This document shows, in pieces, positions 29,389 to 38,682 of a stretch of 64,000 nucleotides of DNA. The translations under genes were made by a program, and so were the position numbers. A model generated the notes under the pieces. That model saw only the letters and a list, made by a program, of their open reading frames with translations, searched no databases and was not told where the DNA came from. The stretch is from positions 1,240,001 through 1,304,000 of the forward strand of contig RCZF01000001.1 in the NCBI GenBank assembly GCA_006438735.1, given 5' to 3'. The DNA comes from Sphingomonas koreensis (GTDB lineage Bacteria > Pseudomonadota > Alphaproteobacteria > Sphingomonadales > Sphingomonadaceae). Each line of letters opens with the position of its first letter. Position 1 is the first letter of the stretch.

Positions 29389-30063
29389 ATGATCCTCGTC
29401 GTCGACAATTACGACAGCTTCACCTGGAACCTGGTCCATTATCTGATGGAGTTGGGCGCCGAAGTCCGCGTCGAACGCAACGACGCGCTGACCGCCGCCG
29501 AGGCGATCGCGACGGGCGCCGACGCCTTCCTGATCTCGCCCGGCCCCTGTACCCCGAACGAGGCCGGCATCTCGCTCGATCTCGTCGCCGCCTGCGCCGA
29601 TGCCGGCAAGCCGCTGCTCGGCGTGTGCCTCGGTCATCAGGCGATCGGCCAGCATTTCGGCGGCCGCGTCGTTCGCGGCGGGCTGATGCACGGCAAGACC
29701 TCGCCGGTCAGCCATGACGGCAGCGGCGTTTTCGCCAGCCTGCCCTCGCCCTTCACCGCGACGCGCTATCACTCGCTGATCGTCGAAGACGTGCCCGCCT
29801 GCCTCACGGTCAACGCCACCGCCGCCGACGCTGCGGTGATGGGCCTGCGCCACGAAACGCTGCCGATCCACGGCGTCCAGTTCCACCCCGAAAGCATCGC
29901 CACCGAGCACGGCCACGCGCTGCTCGCCAATTTCCTGCGCCTCGCGGGCATCGCCCATTCTCCCGTCCCGCTTGCGGGAGGGGCCGGGGGAGGGCCTGTT
30001 TCGGTCGCAACCGCTCGAACATGCCCTCCCCTAACCCCTCCCGCAGGCGGGAGGGGAATGTGA
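29389..30063 (+). CDS. trpG: Anthranilate synthase component II (glutamine amidotransferase)
   Basis: Supplies ammonia to TrpE. The 224-residue protein starts [19 protein letters not shown]; class I amidotransferase motifs are [15 protein letters not shown], nucleophile Cys in [15 protein letters not shown] and catalytic His in [18 protein letters not shown] 29389 was preferred to ATG 29377, four codons upstream. The family core ends at residue about 190 ([10 protein letters not shown]); the last 34 residues ([20 protein letters not shown] and on) are translated from a palindromic repeat and have no family counterpart. The stop TGA overlaps the trpD GTG start. Confidence 0.96.
   Translation: MILVVDNYDSFTWNLVHYLMELGAEVRVERNDALTAAEAIATGADAFLISPGPCTPNEAGISLDLVAACADAGKPLLGVCLGHQAIGQHFGGRVVRGGLMHGKTSPVSHDGSGVFASLPSPFTATRYHSLIVEDVPACLTVNATAADAAVMGLRHETLPIHGVQFHPESIATEHGHALLANFLRLAGIAHSPVPLAGGAGGGPVSVATARTCPPLTPPAGGRGM
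29959..30058. repeat. Paired inverted repeat covering the trpG end and the trpD ribosome-binding site
   Basis: Left part TCTCCCGTCCCGCTTGCGGG then AGGGGCCGGGGGAGGGC; right part GCCCTCCCCTAACCCCTCCC then GCAGGCGGGAGGGGAA. The outer arms pair, and each arm also has its own hairpin. The right arm ends in GAGGGG (30051-30056), which is the Shine-Dalgarno sequence of trpD. A sister element at 31839-31943 does the same for moaC. Confidence 0.92.
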
Positions 30064-31055
30064 CGACGCTCGCCCTCCTCCCCGACCCTTCCTCACCCCT
30101 TTCCCGCGAAACCGCCGCGCAAGCCTTCGCCGATATCCTCGACGCCCGGACCAGCGAGGAGGCGATCGCCGCTTTCCTGATCGGCCTCACCGAGCGCGGC
30201 GAGACCAGCATCGAGATCGCCGAGGCCGCGCGCGCGATGCGCGATCGGCTGATCCCGATCGACGCGCCGCCCGGCGCGATCGACGTCTGCGGCACCGGCG
30301 GCGACGGCCACCACACGCTGAACGTCTCGACCGCGGTCAGCCTCGTCGTCGCCGCCGCCGGCGTGCCCGTCGCCAAGCACGGCAACCGCGCTGCCTCCTC
30401 GAAAGCCGGCGCCGCCGACACCTTGGAAGCGCTCGGTCTCGATATGGACCGCGCCGGCGCGCTCGCCGAGGCGACGCTCGCCGATCTCGGCATCGCCTTC
30501 CTGTTCGCCGCCAATCATCACCCGGCGATGAAGCGCATCACGCCGATCCGCCGACGCATCGGCAAGCGCACGATCTTCAACCTGATGGGCCCGCTCGCCA
30601 ATCCCGCGCACGTCACGCGCCAGTTGATCGGCATCGCCCGGCCCGATTACGCGCCCGTCTATGCCGCCGCGCTCGAACAGCTCGGCACCGAGGCAGCCTT
30701 GGTCGTCTCGGGCGAGGAAGGGCTCGACGAGGTATCGGGCGCCGGCCCCACCGTGGCGATCGGCGTCGGCCAGCTGGCGATCCCGCGTCGCATCGCTCCC
30801 GAGGATGCCGGCCTGCCGCGTCACCCGATCACCGCGATCCACGGCGGCGATCCGGCCTATAACGCCGCCGCGCTGCGCCGCCTGCTCGCCGGCGAGCGCG
30901 GCGCCTACCGCGACGCGGTGCTACTCAACGCCGCCGCCGCGCTGATCGTGGCGGGCCGCGTCGACAGCCTCACCGAAGGCGCCGATCTCGCCGCCGAAAC
31001 GCTTGATTCGGGCGCCGCCGCCGCGCTGCTCGATCGCTGGATCGCTTATTCATGA
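30060..31055 (+). CDS. trpD: Anthranilate phosphoribosyltransferase
   Basis: Joins anthranilate to phosphoribosyl pyrophosphate. The 331-residue protein has the N-terminal helical domain ([28 protein letters not shown]), the PRPP loop [37 protein letters not shown], and [20 protein letters not shown]. The start is taken as GTG 30060 (MTTLALLPD), sharing bases with the trpG stop (GTGA). The ATG at 30021 would add 13 residues made only of repeat sequence. The ribosome-binding site GAGGGG lies in the repeat, 3 bases before the start. The stop overlaps the trpC start (ATGA). Confidence 0.96.
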   Translation: MTTLALLPDPSSPLSRETAAQAFADILDARTSEEAIAAFLIGLTERGETSIEIAEAARAMRDRLIPIDAPPGAIDVCGTGGDGHHTLNVSTAVSLVVAAAGVPVAKHGNRAASSKAGAADTLEALGLDMDRAGALAEATLADLGIAFLFAANHHPAMKRITPIRRRIGKRTIFNLMGPLANPAHVTRQLIGIARPDYAPVYAAALEQLGTEAALVVSGEEGLDEVSGAGPTVAIGVGQLAIPRRIAPEDAGLPRHPITAIHGGDPAYNAAALRRLLAGERGAYRDAVLLNAAAALIVAGRVDSLTEGADLAAETLDSGAAAALLDRWIAYS

Positions 31056-31837
31056 CCGACATGCTCGACCGCATCCTCGAAACAAAGCGCGCCGAAGTGG
31101 CCGCGCGCAAGGCGACGATCTCGCTCGCCGATCTCGATGATCGCAAGGCCCGACAATCCGCCCCGCGCGGCTTTCGCGCCGCGCTCGATGCCCGCGCGGG
31201 GACCGGCCCCGCGCTGATCGCCGAGATCAAGAAGGCCAGCCCGTCGAAGGGGCTGATCCGCGCCGATTTCGATCCCCCCGCCCACGCCCGCGCCTATCAG
31301 GCCGGCGGCGCCGCCTGCCTGTCGGTGCTCACCGACGAGCAATGGTTCCAGGGATCGGATGCGTATCTCGTCGCCGCGCGCGAGGCGTGCACGCTGCCCG
31401 TCCTGCGCAAGGATTTCACGATCGATCCGTGGCAGGTGGTCGAGGCGCGGTCGCTCGGTGCCGACGCCATCCTGATCATCGTCGCCGCGCTCGACGACGC
31501 GCGCATGGCCGAGATCGAGGCGGCCGCGATCGAGTGCGGCATGGACGCCCTCGTCGAGGTCCACGATGCCGACGAGCTCGATCGCGCGCTCAAGCTGCAC
31601 AGCCGGCTGATCGGCGTCAACAACCGCAATCTCAAGGACTTCAGCGTCGATTTTGCCCGCACCTATGAACTCGTCGCGCACGCGCCCGAAGGCTGCACCT
31701 TCGTCGCCGAAAGCGGCCTCACGACGCGCGCCGATCTCGACGCGATGGCGACGCACGGCGTCAACTGTTTCTTGATCGGCGAGGCGCTGATGCGCCAGGA
31801 CGATATCCAAGCCGCGACACGCGAGCTCATCCGATAA
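31052..31837 (+). CDS. trpC: Indole-3-glycerol-phosphate synthase
   Basis: Forms the indole ring from carboxyphenylamino-deoxyribulose phosphate. The 261-residue TIM-barrel protein has [17 protein letters not shown] at the N-terminus, the active-site strands [68 protein letters not shown] and [14 protein letters not shown], and a phosphate loop in [14 protein letters not shown]. It starts at ATG 31052 within the trpD stop. trpGDC form one operon; trpF, trpB and trpA are not in the window. Confidence 0.98.
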   Translation: MTDMLDRILETKRAEVAARKATISLADLDDRKARQSAPRGFRAALDARAGTGPALIAEIKKASPSKGLIRADFDPPAHARAYQAGGAACLSVLTDEQWFQGSDAYLVAAREACTLPVLRKDFTIDPWQVVEARSLGADAILIIVAALDDARMAEIEAAAIECGMDALVEVHDADELDRALKLHSRLIGVNNRNLKDFSVDFARTYELVAHAPEGCTFVAESGLTTRADLDAMATHGVNCFLIGEALMRQDDIQAATRELIR

Positions 31838-31838
31838 A

Positions 31839-31943
31839 GTCTCCCCTCCGCTTGCGGGAGAGGTCGGGTGAGGGCATGTCTTAGTGGTGACCCGCCAAAC
31901 CGACACGCCCTCCCCTAGCCCCTCCCGCGAGCGGGAGGGGAAA
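31839..31943. repeat. Paired inverted repeat between trpC and moaC, carrying the moaC ribosome-binding site
   Basis: Left arm CTCCCCTCCGCTTGCGGGAG then AGGTCGGGTGAGGGC, right arm GCCCTCCCCTAGCCCCTCCC then GCGAGCGGGAGGGGAAA. Same family as 29959-30058. The final GGAGGGG (31934-31940) lies 3 bases before the TTG start of moaC, the same spacing as at trpD. A hairpin would mask the site, so folding may tune moaC translation. Confidence 0.92.
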
Positions 31944-32402
31944 TTGACTCATCTCGACGACGCCGGCGCCGCGCATATGGTCGATATCGCCGGCAAGCCC
32001 GTCACCGCGCGCGAGGCGGTCGCCACCGGCCGCATCACCATGTCGCCAGCCGCCGCCGCCGCGATCCGCGAGGGCGCCGCCGCCAAGGGCGATGTTCTCG
32101 CCGTTGCCCGCGTCGCCGGCATCATGGCGGCGAAGAAGACCGCCGAATTGATCCCGCTCTGCCATCCGCTACCGCTGACCCGCGTCAGCATCGATCTCGC
32201 GGCCGACGCCACCGGCGTCACCGTCACCGCCACCGCCGAGACCGAGGGCAAGACCGGCGTCGAAATGGAAGCGTTGACAGCCGCTTCCGTCGCGCTCCTG
32301 ACGATCTATGATATGGCCAAGGCAATCGACAAGGCGATGGTCATCGACGGCGTCAGACTGCTGATCAAGACCGGCGGCAAATCGGGCGACTTCCGCGCCT
32401 GA
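31944..32402 (+). CDS. moaC: Cyclic pyranopterin monophosphate synthase
   Basis: Second enzyme of molybdopterin synthesis, acting with MoaA on GTP. The 152-residue protein has [40 protein letters not shown], the substrate loop [13 protein letters not shown], and the conserved [20 protein letters not shown] and [20 protein letters not shown]. The start is assigned to TTG 31944 ([12 protein letters not shown]), directly behind GGAGGGG. The GTG at 31884 would translate the repeat and is unlikely. moaA is not nearby; moeA follows after an inserted pair of genes. Confidence 0.95.
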   Translation: MTHLDDAGAAHMVDIAGKPVTAREAVATGRITMSPAAAAAIREGAAAKGDVLAVARVAGIMAAKKTAELIPLCHPLPLTRVSIDLAADATGVTVTATAETEGKTGVEMEALTAASVALLTIYDMAKAIDKAMVIDGVRLLIKTGGKSGDFRA

Positions 32403-32423
32403 CCGAAACGAAGGGCAATCTCC

Positions 32424-32813
32424 ATGCACCAGGATGGTCCCCCGCACGAAAAGTCTCCCGCCGAATTGATCGACGATCGCATCGCGTCGCTGGCCGATTG
32501 GCGCGGCGCTCTGCTCGCCCGCCTCCGCGCCGTCATCAAACAGGCACTTCCGAATGTCGTCGAGGAATGGAAGTGGCGCGGCGTGCCCGTGTGGTATCAA
32601 AACGGCATGATCTGCACGGGCGAGACCTATAAGAACGCCGTAAAGATGACTTTCGCCAAGGGCGCCGCGCTCGACGATCCCCCCGGGCTGTTCAACGCCA
32701 GCCTCGACGGCAATGTCCGCCGCGCGATCGATTTCCACGAAGGCGATGCGATCGACGAAGCGGCGCTGACGGCGCTCCTCCGCGCCGCCGCCGCGCTCAA
32801 CGCCCGGCGCTGA
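32424..32813 (+). CDS. DUF1801 (YdhG-like) domain protein
   Basis: A 129-residue protein of the DUF1801/YdhG class, an alpha+beta fold of unknown function. Family features are LADWRGALLARLRAVIKQAL, the aromatic PNVVEEWKWRGVPVWYQNGM, and KNAVKMTFAKGAALDDP. It starts 21 bases after moaC on the same strand and its end overlaps the end of the convergent antiporter gene by 17 bases. It has no evident tie to molybdopterin. Confidence 0.88.
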   Translation: MHQDGPPHEKSPAELIDDRIASLADWRGALLARLRAVIKQALPNVVEEWKWRGVPVWYQNGMICTGETYKNAVKMTFAKGAALDDPPGLFNASLDGNVRRAIDFHEGDAIDEAALTALLRAAAALNARR

Positions 32814-34155
32814 TCGCCGGCCGTTCGGCCGTCGCCGCGCCCTCGCCGGGCGACGCCGGCGCAGCATCGCCCTCCAGCGCCGCGGCCTCGTCGGTAACGG
32901 GGCCGCCGCTGACTCGCCGAGTCAGCCAGCCCAAGGTCGGCGCCTGGATCAGGATCGAGAAGATCGCGACGCAAAAGGCGCTCGTCAGTATCGTATCGCG
33001 GAACGGCGACGGCGGCAGCGCCAGCGCCAGCGCGACCGAGATCGCGCCGCGGCCGCCGCCCCAGATCAGGATGCTCGCCGCCGGCCATTCGAACCGCGTC
33101 GCCCCCGGCCACGGCGCGATCCGCTCCCAGCCGGTCACCACCCCCACCGTCAGCACTCGCGCGACGAGCGTCAGCAGGATCGCCACGAACGACAGGATGG
33201 TGAAATCGACGTGGCTCGAAATCATGAACACTTCGAGGCCGAGGAACAGAAACAGCACTGCGCTCAGAATATCGTCGATCAGCGTCCACAGCTTGAGCAC
33301 ATATTCGCGCGATCCTTCGTTGATGCCGCCGCGCATCAGCGATCCCGCCATCATCAGCCCGGCCGCGCCGCCGGCGATCGGCCCCGATCCGCCGAGCGCA
33401 TTCGCGAGCGTATAGCTGCCGATCGCCAGCGCCAGCGTCAGCAGCACTTCGGCCGAATAATCCTCGATCGTGGCGACGGCTTTGCGCGCGACATATCCCG
33501 TCGTCACGCCGATGGCCAAGCCGATCGCGCTTTCCATCAGGATCTCCCCGCCGACCGACAGCAGATCGACGTGCGCGCCGCCGGCAAAGCGGATCGCCCA
33601 GCCGAACAGCACGATCGCCACGCCGTCGTTGAACAGCGATTCGCCGCGCAGGATCGTCGTTTCGGCCTCGTCGTCGCCGCCGCCGGCAGCGGCCGATACG
33701 CTGACCGGATCGGTCGGGCTGATCAGCGCTGCAAACGCGAACGCCCAACCCAGCGTCATCGGAATGGCGAGCAGCCGCGCCGCGCCCAGGAAACCCGCGC
33801 CGACCAACACCGTCGAGATGATCGTGCCGTAAATTGCCAGCCGAAACACCGTGAGGCCGACCTTGCGCAGCGCACGGACGTTCACGCTGATGCCCGCGGC
33901 AAACAGCAGGAAGGCAAGCAGGAAATCGAACAGGAATTGCGGCAGATCGACCCGGGCGAGCCCGCTGCGGATGCCGCGCCGCACTTCGCCGGTGGTCCCC
34001 GATCGATCGAGCGTGTCGATCAACAGCGCGGCGATCAGCCCGACCGCAGTGAGCACGACGGTAAGCGGCGCACGCGCGGTGCGGGCGTTGATCCAGGCGG
34101 TCGCGGCAATCGCCACGACAAGCGCGGCGAAAAGATAACTGGGCTGCTGCGGCAT
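32797..34155 (-). CDS. Cation:proton antiporter, CPA1/NhaP-type
   Basis: A 452-residue inner-membrane exchanger, probably Na+/H+. About 11-12 hydrophobic segments are visible. Family motifs: FLLAFLLFAAGISVNVRALR, the ion-binding region FAALISPTDPVSVSAAAG and RGESLFNDGVAIVLFGWAIR (the ND of the CPA1 group), and LFLFLGLEVFMISSHVDF. The cytoplasmic tail (residues about 420-452) is short and Ala/Pro-rich. ATG 34155 (MPQQPSYLFAALVVAIA) was chosen, as a frame reaching 34422 passes through a repeat and is not protein-like. The gene interrupts the usual moaC-moeA order. Confidence 0.92.
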   Translation of the reverse strand: MPQQPSYLFAALVVAIAATAWINARTARAPLTVVLTAVGLIAALLIDTLDRSGTTGEVRRGIRSGLARVDLPQFLFDFLLAFLLFAAGISVNVRALRKVGLTVFRLAIYGTIISTVLVGAGFLGAARLLAIPMTLGWAFAFAALISPTDPVSVSAAAGGGDDEAETTILRGESLFNDGVAIVLFGWAIRFAGGAHVDLLSVGGEILMESAIGLAIGVTTGYVARKAVATIEDYSAEVLLTLALAIGSYTLANALGGSGPIAGGAAGLMMAGSLMRGGINEGSREYVLKLWTLIDDILSAVLFLFLGLEVFMISSHVDFTILSFVAILLTLVARVLTVGVVTGWERIAPWPGATRFEWPAASILIWGGGRGAISVALALALPPSPFRDTILTSAFCVAIFSILIQAPTLGWLTRRVSGGPVTDEAAALEGDAAPASPGEGAATAERPAISAGR

Positions 34156-34536
34156 CGACACCCAACCGCTAACCACACGGGGGGTTCCGGCCCGTTTTCG
34201 AGCAGGAAAATAGCGTGACGCGCGCGCCTTCTTTCCTACACGCCGATGTTCTGCTATTGTTCTATCCGAACAGGTGAATCGCCGCGCATCCGTCACACCC
34301 GCGAAAGCGGGGGCCCATCTCGGAGACTCTAAACTGGGCAAAGCAACAAAAATCGAAAAGCGCGCCACGACACCAGCGCCAGCCCAAGGCTCGACTTCGC
34401 CAACAAAGCGCATAGGGAACAATGGATGCCGCTCGCCCTCCCCTCACCGCCCGATTTTTTGTCCTTCGCGCCGGCTCCCGCCGACCCTTGCGACACTCTC
34501 CACTTTCTCCACTTCACCTCTCCGGCATCATTCTGA
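34156..34536. other. Divergent intergenic region with one repeat
   Basis: 381 bases between the antiporter and moeA starts. It holds the repeat at 34291-34322 and AT-richer stretches, including TTCTTTCCTACACG and TGTTCTGCTATTGTTC near 34230-34262 and ACTCTCCACTTTCTCCACTT near 34492-34511. It must contain both promoters, but I cannot place them with confidence. Short open frames here translate the repeat and are not protein-like. Confidence 0.6.
34291..34322. repeat. Palindromic repeat (CACCCCCGCGAAAGCGGGGG family)
   Basis: CGTCACACCCGCGAAAGCGG then GGGCCCATCTCG, nearly identical to 11453-11484. Confidence 0.9.
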
Positions 34537-35730
34537 ATGACTGATCCTCAACCGCTCGTCCCCGTCGCCGAAGCGCAAGCGCGGCTGTTCGATCTCGCGC
34601 CGCGCGTGCCGGGCGAAACCGCGCCGTTGCGCGACGCCGCCGGGCGTTGGGCCGCCGCCGACATCGCCGCGCTGCGCACCCAGCCGGCCGCCGATCTGTC
34701 GGCGATGGATGGTTATGCGATCCGCTTCGACGACCTGCCGGGGCCGTGGACGGTGATTGGCGAAAGCGCCGCCGGCCACCCGTTCGCCGGCGCGGTCTGC
34801 GCGGGCGAGGCGGTGCGCATCTTCACCGGCGCCGGCCTGCCCGATGGCGCCGATAGCGTTCTCGTCCAGGAAGAAGCCGCGCGCGACGGCGATCGGCTGA
34901 CGCTCGCCGGCGAAGGCCCGCCGCACCGCGGCCGCAACACCCGCGCCAAGGGGCTCGATTTCAACGAAGGCGATACGCTGATCGCCGCCGGCGATCGGCT
35001 GACGCCAGCGCGGATCGCGCTCGCCGCCACCGCCGGCCACGGCGCGCTTCGCGTCAACCGCCGGCTCCGCGTCGCCACGCTCGCCACCGGCGATGAACTG
35101 GTCGCGCCCGGCAGCGCGCTCACCGGGCTCACGCTCCCCGAATCGAACGGTGCGATGCTCGCCGCGATGCTCGGCGATCTGCCGGTCGATCTCGTCGATC
35201 TTGGCATCCTGCCCGACCGGCTCGACGTGCTGACCGATGCGTTCGCGTCGGTCGATGCGGACATCCTCGTCACCACCGGCGGCGCCTCGGTCGGCGATCA
35301 CGATCTCGTCCGCCCGGCGCTGGCCGCCGCCGGCGGATCGATCGATTTCTGGCGGATCGCGCTGCGTCCGGGGAAGCCGATGATGGCCGGCCGGCTCGGC
35401 AAGGCGGTGGTGCTCGGGCTGCCCGGCAATCCCGTCTCGGCGTTCGTCACCGCATTGTTGTTTCTCAAGCCGCTGATCGCCACGATGGCCGGCGCGCGCG
35501 ATCCGCTGCCGCGCAGCTACGCCGTCCCGCTCGGCGAAGCCGTTCCCGCCAACGGCGCGCGCACCGATTATCTCCGCGCCGAGCTGCGCGACGGGCGCGC
35601 CTTCGCCTCGACCATCCAGGACAGCTCGATGCTGCGCACGCTCGCGCGCGCCGGCTGTCTCATCGTCCGCCCCGCGCACGCGCCGCCGGCCGCTGAGGGC
35701 GATATGATCGAGATCATTCCGCTCGCTTGA
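34537..35730 (+). CDS. moeA: Molybdopterin molybdenumtransferase
   Basis: Inserts molybdate into adenylated molybdopterin. The 397-residue protein has the domain order of MoeA: LSAMDGYAIRFDDLPGPWTV (about residue 55), VRIFTGAGLPDGADSVLVQE, HRGRNTRAKGLDFNEGDTL, then the MoCF-binding fold with VATLATGDELVAPGS, LVTTGGASVGDHDLVRPAL and VLGLPGNPVSAFVTALLFL, and a C-terminal beta domain. ATG 34537 follows TCATTCTGA directly; no strong ribosome-binding site is seen. It is probably co-expressed only loosely with lexA, which has its own SOS box 25 bases after the moeA stop. Confidence 0.97.
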   Translation: MTDPQPLVPVAEAQARLFDLAPRVPGETAPLRDAAGRWAAADIAALRTQPAADLSAMDGYAIRFDDLPGPWTVIGESAAGHPFAGAVCAGEAVRIFTGAGLPDGADSVLVQEEAARDGDRLTLAGEGPPHRGRNTRAKGLDFNEGDTLIAAGDRLTPARIALAATAGHGALRVNRRLRVATLATGDELVAPGSALTGLTLPESNGAMLAAMLGDLPVDLVDLGILPDRLDVLTDAFASVDADILVTTGGASVGDHDLVRPALAAAGGSIDFWRIALRPGKPMMAGRLGKAVVLGLPGNPVSAFVTALLFLKPLIATMAGARDPLPRSYAVPLGEAVPANGARTDYLRAELRDGRAFASTIQDSSMLRTLARAGCLIVRPAHAPPAAEGDMIEIIPLA

Positions 35731-35754
35731 CTTGGAGTCGAACATTTCATAAAC

Positions 35755-35769
35755 GTTCCGTGTCTGTTC
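35755..35769 (+). promoter_or_regulatory. LexA operator (SOS box)
   Basis: GTTCCGTGTCTGTTC is an exact match to the alphaproteobacterial SOS box GTTC-N7-GTTC, 17 bases before the lexA start. Binding here would let LexA repress its own gene. A GAAC at 35740-35743 precedes it, forming an imperfect palindrome with the first GTTC. Confidence 0.92.
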
Positions 35770-35785
35770 CTTGGGAGGACTGAGA

Positions 35786-36466
35786 ATGCTTACCGCCAAG
35801 CAGCACGAGCTGATCTGCTTCATTCACGATCGCCTCGCCGAAACCGGCGTGTCGCCGTCTTTCGAGGAGATGAAGGAGGCGCTCGACCTCAAGTCCAAGT
35901 CCGGCGTTCACCGTCTGATCAGCGCGCTCGAGGAGCGCCAGTTCCTGCGCCGTCTGCCTAATCGCGCCCGCGCGCTCGAGGTTGTGAAAATGCCCGAGCG
36001 GCCGACCGCGACGACACGCACCGCGCCCAAGTCGATCGCCACGCCCAGCGCAACGCCGCGCGCCGCGCCGCAGCCGGCCAACGATGTCATCGAGATTCCG
36101 CTGCACGGCCGCATTGCCGCGGGCATGCCGATCGAGGCGTTCGAGGGTCAGTCGATGCTGTCAGTGCCCGCCGCGCTACTCGGCGGCGGCGAGCATTATG
36201 CGCTTGAGGTGTCGGGCGATTCGATGGTCGAGGCGGGCATCCTCGACGGCGATTATGCGCTCGTCCGTCGCTCGGAGACCGCGCGCGACGGGGAGATCGT
36301 CGTCGCGTTGATCGACGATAGCGAAGCGACGCTCAAATATTTCCGCCGTGAAGGGGCGATGGTGCGGCTCGATCCCGCCAACCGCGCCTATGATCCGCAG
36401 CGTTATACCCCCGATCAGGTACGCGTGCAGGGCCGGCTCGCCGGCTTGCTCCGCCGTTACGATTGA
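35786..36466 (+). CDS. lexA: LexA repressor, SOS regulator
   Basis: Represses DNA-damage genes and cleaves itself when RecA is active. The 226-residue protein has the winged-helix DNA-binding domain ([60 protein letters not shown]), an Ala/Pro/Thr-rich linker longer than in E. coli, the Ala-Gly cleavage site in [15 protein letters not shown], catalytic Ser in [19 protein letters not shown] and Lys in [16 protein letters not shown] 35786 follows GGAGGAC (35774-35780). The last 134 bases overlap the 3' end of comEC on the other strand. Confidence 0.98.
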   Translation: MLTAKQHELICFIHDRLAETGVSPSFEEMKEALDLKSKSGVHRLISALEERQFLRRLPNRARALEVVKMPERPTATTRTAPKSIATPSATPRAAPQPANDVIEIPLHGRIAAGMPIEAFEGQSMLSVPAALLGGGEHYALEVSGDSMVEAGILDGDYALVRRSETARDGEIVVALIDDSEATLKYFRREGAMVRLDPANRAYDPQRYTPDQVRVQGRLAGLLRRYD

Positions 36467-38654
36467 TCCGTGGCTGCTGAACGATCGGCGGATCGCGCCA
36501 CGGATGCCGGTCGCCCGGTGTCAGCACCGAGACGATCCGCCCGGTCGTCAGCGTGATCGCCAGCCCGCCGGTCTTGGCCAAAAAGTCACGATCGAGCTTC
36601 AGCCAGCGCGGCGTGCATCGCCGCGGCAACCAGCGCTCGCTGACGACGATGTCCGCCTGGGCGCACGCCGCGATCAGCTCGGCCGCCGGCACCAGATAGC
36701 CGCTCCGCGTCGCCATGATCCGCCACGTCCGCCCGCCGGCGATCTGATCGACGATACACAGATCGCGGCTGCACCGTGCGTTGGGCAGATCGGCCAGCGC
36801 GACCGGATCGTCATCGTCCACCCCGCCATTCTCGCTGAGCATGGCCTTGGTATAGTCGCCCGCCCGATCGCGTAGCAGCGCGATGCCGCCACCGGGCGTC
36901 CGCACCGCGATATGCCGGCCGTCGCCCGTCACCAACAAATCGGGCGCCGGGGTCGCCAGTGCCCACACCGCGCCGATCGCCAACGGAAGAAGACCCAGTC
37001 GCCGCAGCCGCGTCCGCCACAGCGCGATCCACAACCCGCCGAGCACCATCAGCCCAAAGGCCGCCGCCGGCATCGACGGCAGCATGCGCACCGCGCCCGG
37101 CGCGTCGGCGGTGGTATGCGCGATCCATAACAGCAGCCGCATCGCCGCACCCGTCGCCCACCAGAACGGCGCGCCCAGCCCGATTGCATCGAACAGCAAC
37201 GCCAGCGCCTCGAGCGGCATCGCCACGAAAGTCGTCAGCGGGATCGCGACGATATTGGCGATCGCGCCGTAAATCCCCTGTTTGTGAAAGTGATACAGCG
37301 CGATCGGCGCCAGCGCCGCTTCGACCAGCACGCCGGTCAGCAACAACGAGCCGAGCTCGCGGCCCAGGCGCTTCCACCAACGCTCCCCCCGCTTGGCAAA
37401 CCAGCCTTTAATGCCAGGATGCTCATGCAGCGCGATGATCGCCGTCACCGCGGCAAACGACAACTGAAAGCTCGGTCCGGCAAGCGATTCCGGCCAGACG
37501 AGCAGCACGACGACGGCACCGGCCGCGACCAGCCGCAAGGTCAGCGCCTCGCGCCCCATCATCAGCGCGACCAACACCAGCAATGCCGCGACACAAGATC
37601 GCACCGTCGGCACACCCGCTCCCGCCAGCAATGTGTAACCGACCGCAGCAATGGCGCCGGCGCCGGCGGCGACCAGCGGCAGCTTCACGCGCAGCGCCAT
37701 CCACGGCCACAGCGCGAGGAGCCGGAGCACCAGCCACATGGTGATGCCCACCACGGCGGTGACGTGCAGACCGCTGATCGACAACAGATGCGCCAGGCCG
37801 GCTCGACGCATTGCATCGGCATCGTCCTCGGCGATCGCGCCGGTGTCGCCCGTCACGAGCGCCGTGGCGATGCCGCCCGCGCTTCCCGGCAGCACCGCCT
37901 CGATGTGCCGGGTCAGCCGCGTGCGGATGCCGTCGCCCGACACCGCCGGCGTGCTGACCACCGCGATCGGCGCAAAACCGCGTCCGGTCGCGCCGATCTG
38001 CGCGAACCATGCGGCTTGGGCGAAATCATAAGCGCCGGGAACGCCGGCCGTAGGGGGCGGCATCAGCCGTCCGCGCAGATCGAGCACCGCCCCGGCTTGC
38101 AGCCCGGCCGGCGCGTCCCCTTCGGCGATATTGACCCGGAAGCGCGGCGGCAACACCGCCGGCGGCGGGCACGGCGGACGCGCGCACGGAACCGCCAGCG
38201 TCTTGATCGGCGTCATTTCCAGCCGCACCAGCTCGCGCGCGGGCAACGGATCGACGCTCTCCACGCGGCCGATGAAGCGCGCAATCACCGGACGATCGAG
38301 TACCGGCGCAGCGACGCGTTCGGCGCGCCACCAGATCAGCGCCAGCCCGAGCGCGGCCGCCAGCGCCCCGATCGCGACGACGCGCGCCGCCCGGCCGGTC
38401 CGGCCGACCGCGAGCGCGCCCAACCCGATCGCCGTCAACGCCAGAAGCGCCGCGATCCATTCCTTCGGTTCGTCGAGCGAATACCAGGCCGCCACCCCAA
38501 AGCCGATCGCTACCGGCGACCACAAGGCAAGCTGATCGCGCTCCGCCTCGAGCCAGGTTTCAAGGCCACTTCGCAGCCGCGCAAACGGGCCGCCCGCGCC
38601 GATTTGAAGCGGGTCGAAGGCCGTGCTAGGGGCGTCCGCGGCTGTACTGGCCAT
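36333..38654 (-). CDS. comEC: ComEC/Rec2-family DNA uptake membrane protein
   Basis: Inner-membrane channel protein for uptake of transforming DNA. The 773-residue protein has N-terminal membrane segments, a soluble DUF4131-type part (about residues 130-250), the competence domain with [20 protein letters not shown] and many hydrophobic segments, and a short C-terminal domain; the metallo-beta-lactamase domain of longer ComEC proteins looks missing or reduced. The start is taken as ATG 38654 ([13 protein letters not shown]). The last 45 or so residues ([20 protein letters not shown]) are read opposite the lexA 3' end and look like a run-on after a lost stop codon. It is head-to-head with gltX, 28 bases apart. 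Confidence 0.93.
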   Translation of the reverse strand: MASTAADAPSTAFDPLQIGAGGPFARLRSGLETWLEAERDQLALWSPVAIGFGVAAWYSLDEPKEWIAALLALTAIGLGALAVGRTGRAARVVAIGALAAALGLALIWWRAERVAAPVLDRPVIARFIGRVESVDPLPARELVRLEMTPIKTLAVPCARPPCPPPAVLPPRFRVNIAEGDAPAGLQAGAVLDLRGRLMPPPTAGVPGAYDFAQAAWFAQIGATGRGFAPIAVVSTPAVSGDGIRTRLTRHIEAVLPGSAGGIATALVTGDTGAIAEDDADAMRRAGLAHLLSISGLHVTAVVGITMWLVLRLLALWPWMALRVKLPLVAAGAGAIAAVGYTLLAGAGVPTVRSCVAALLVLVALMMGREALTLRLVAAGAVVVLLVWPESLAGPSFQLSFAAVTAIIALHEHPGIKGWFAKRGERWWKRLGRELGSLLLTGVLVEAALAPIALYHFHKQGIYGAIANIVAIPLTTFVAMPLEALALLFDAIGLGAPFWWATGAAMRLLLWIAHTTADAPGAVRMLPSMPAAAFGLMVLGGLWIALWRTRLRRLGLLPLAIGAVWALATPAPDLLVTGDGRHIAVRTPGGGIALLRDRAGDYTKAMLSENGGVDDDDPVALADLPNARCSRDLCIVDQIAGGRTWRIMATRSGYLVPAAELIAACAQADIVVSERWLPRRCTPRWLKLDRDFLAKTGGLAITLTTGRIVSVLTPGDRHPWRDPPIVQQPRINRNGGASRRAGPARVPDRGYNAADHRRGWRDRAAPSPLHGGNI

Positions 38655-38682
38655 CCACTTTCCAGCTTGGGAGCATGCGCCT

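Noticed and set aside
34274..34540. 88-codon plus-strand frame before moeA
   Set aside because: Begins by translating a palindromic repeat (VTPAKAGAHLGDS), a frequent false gene in such genomes.
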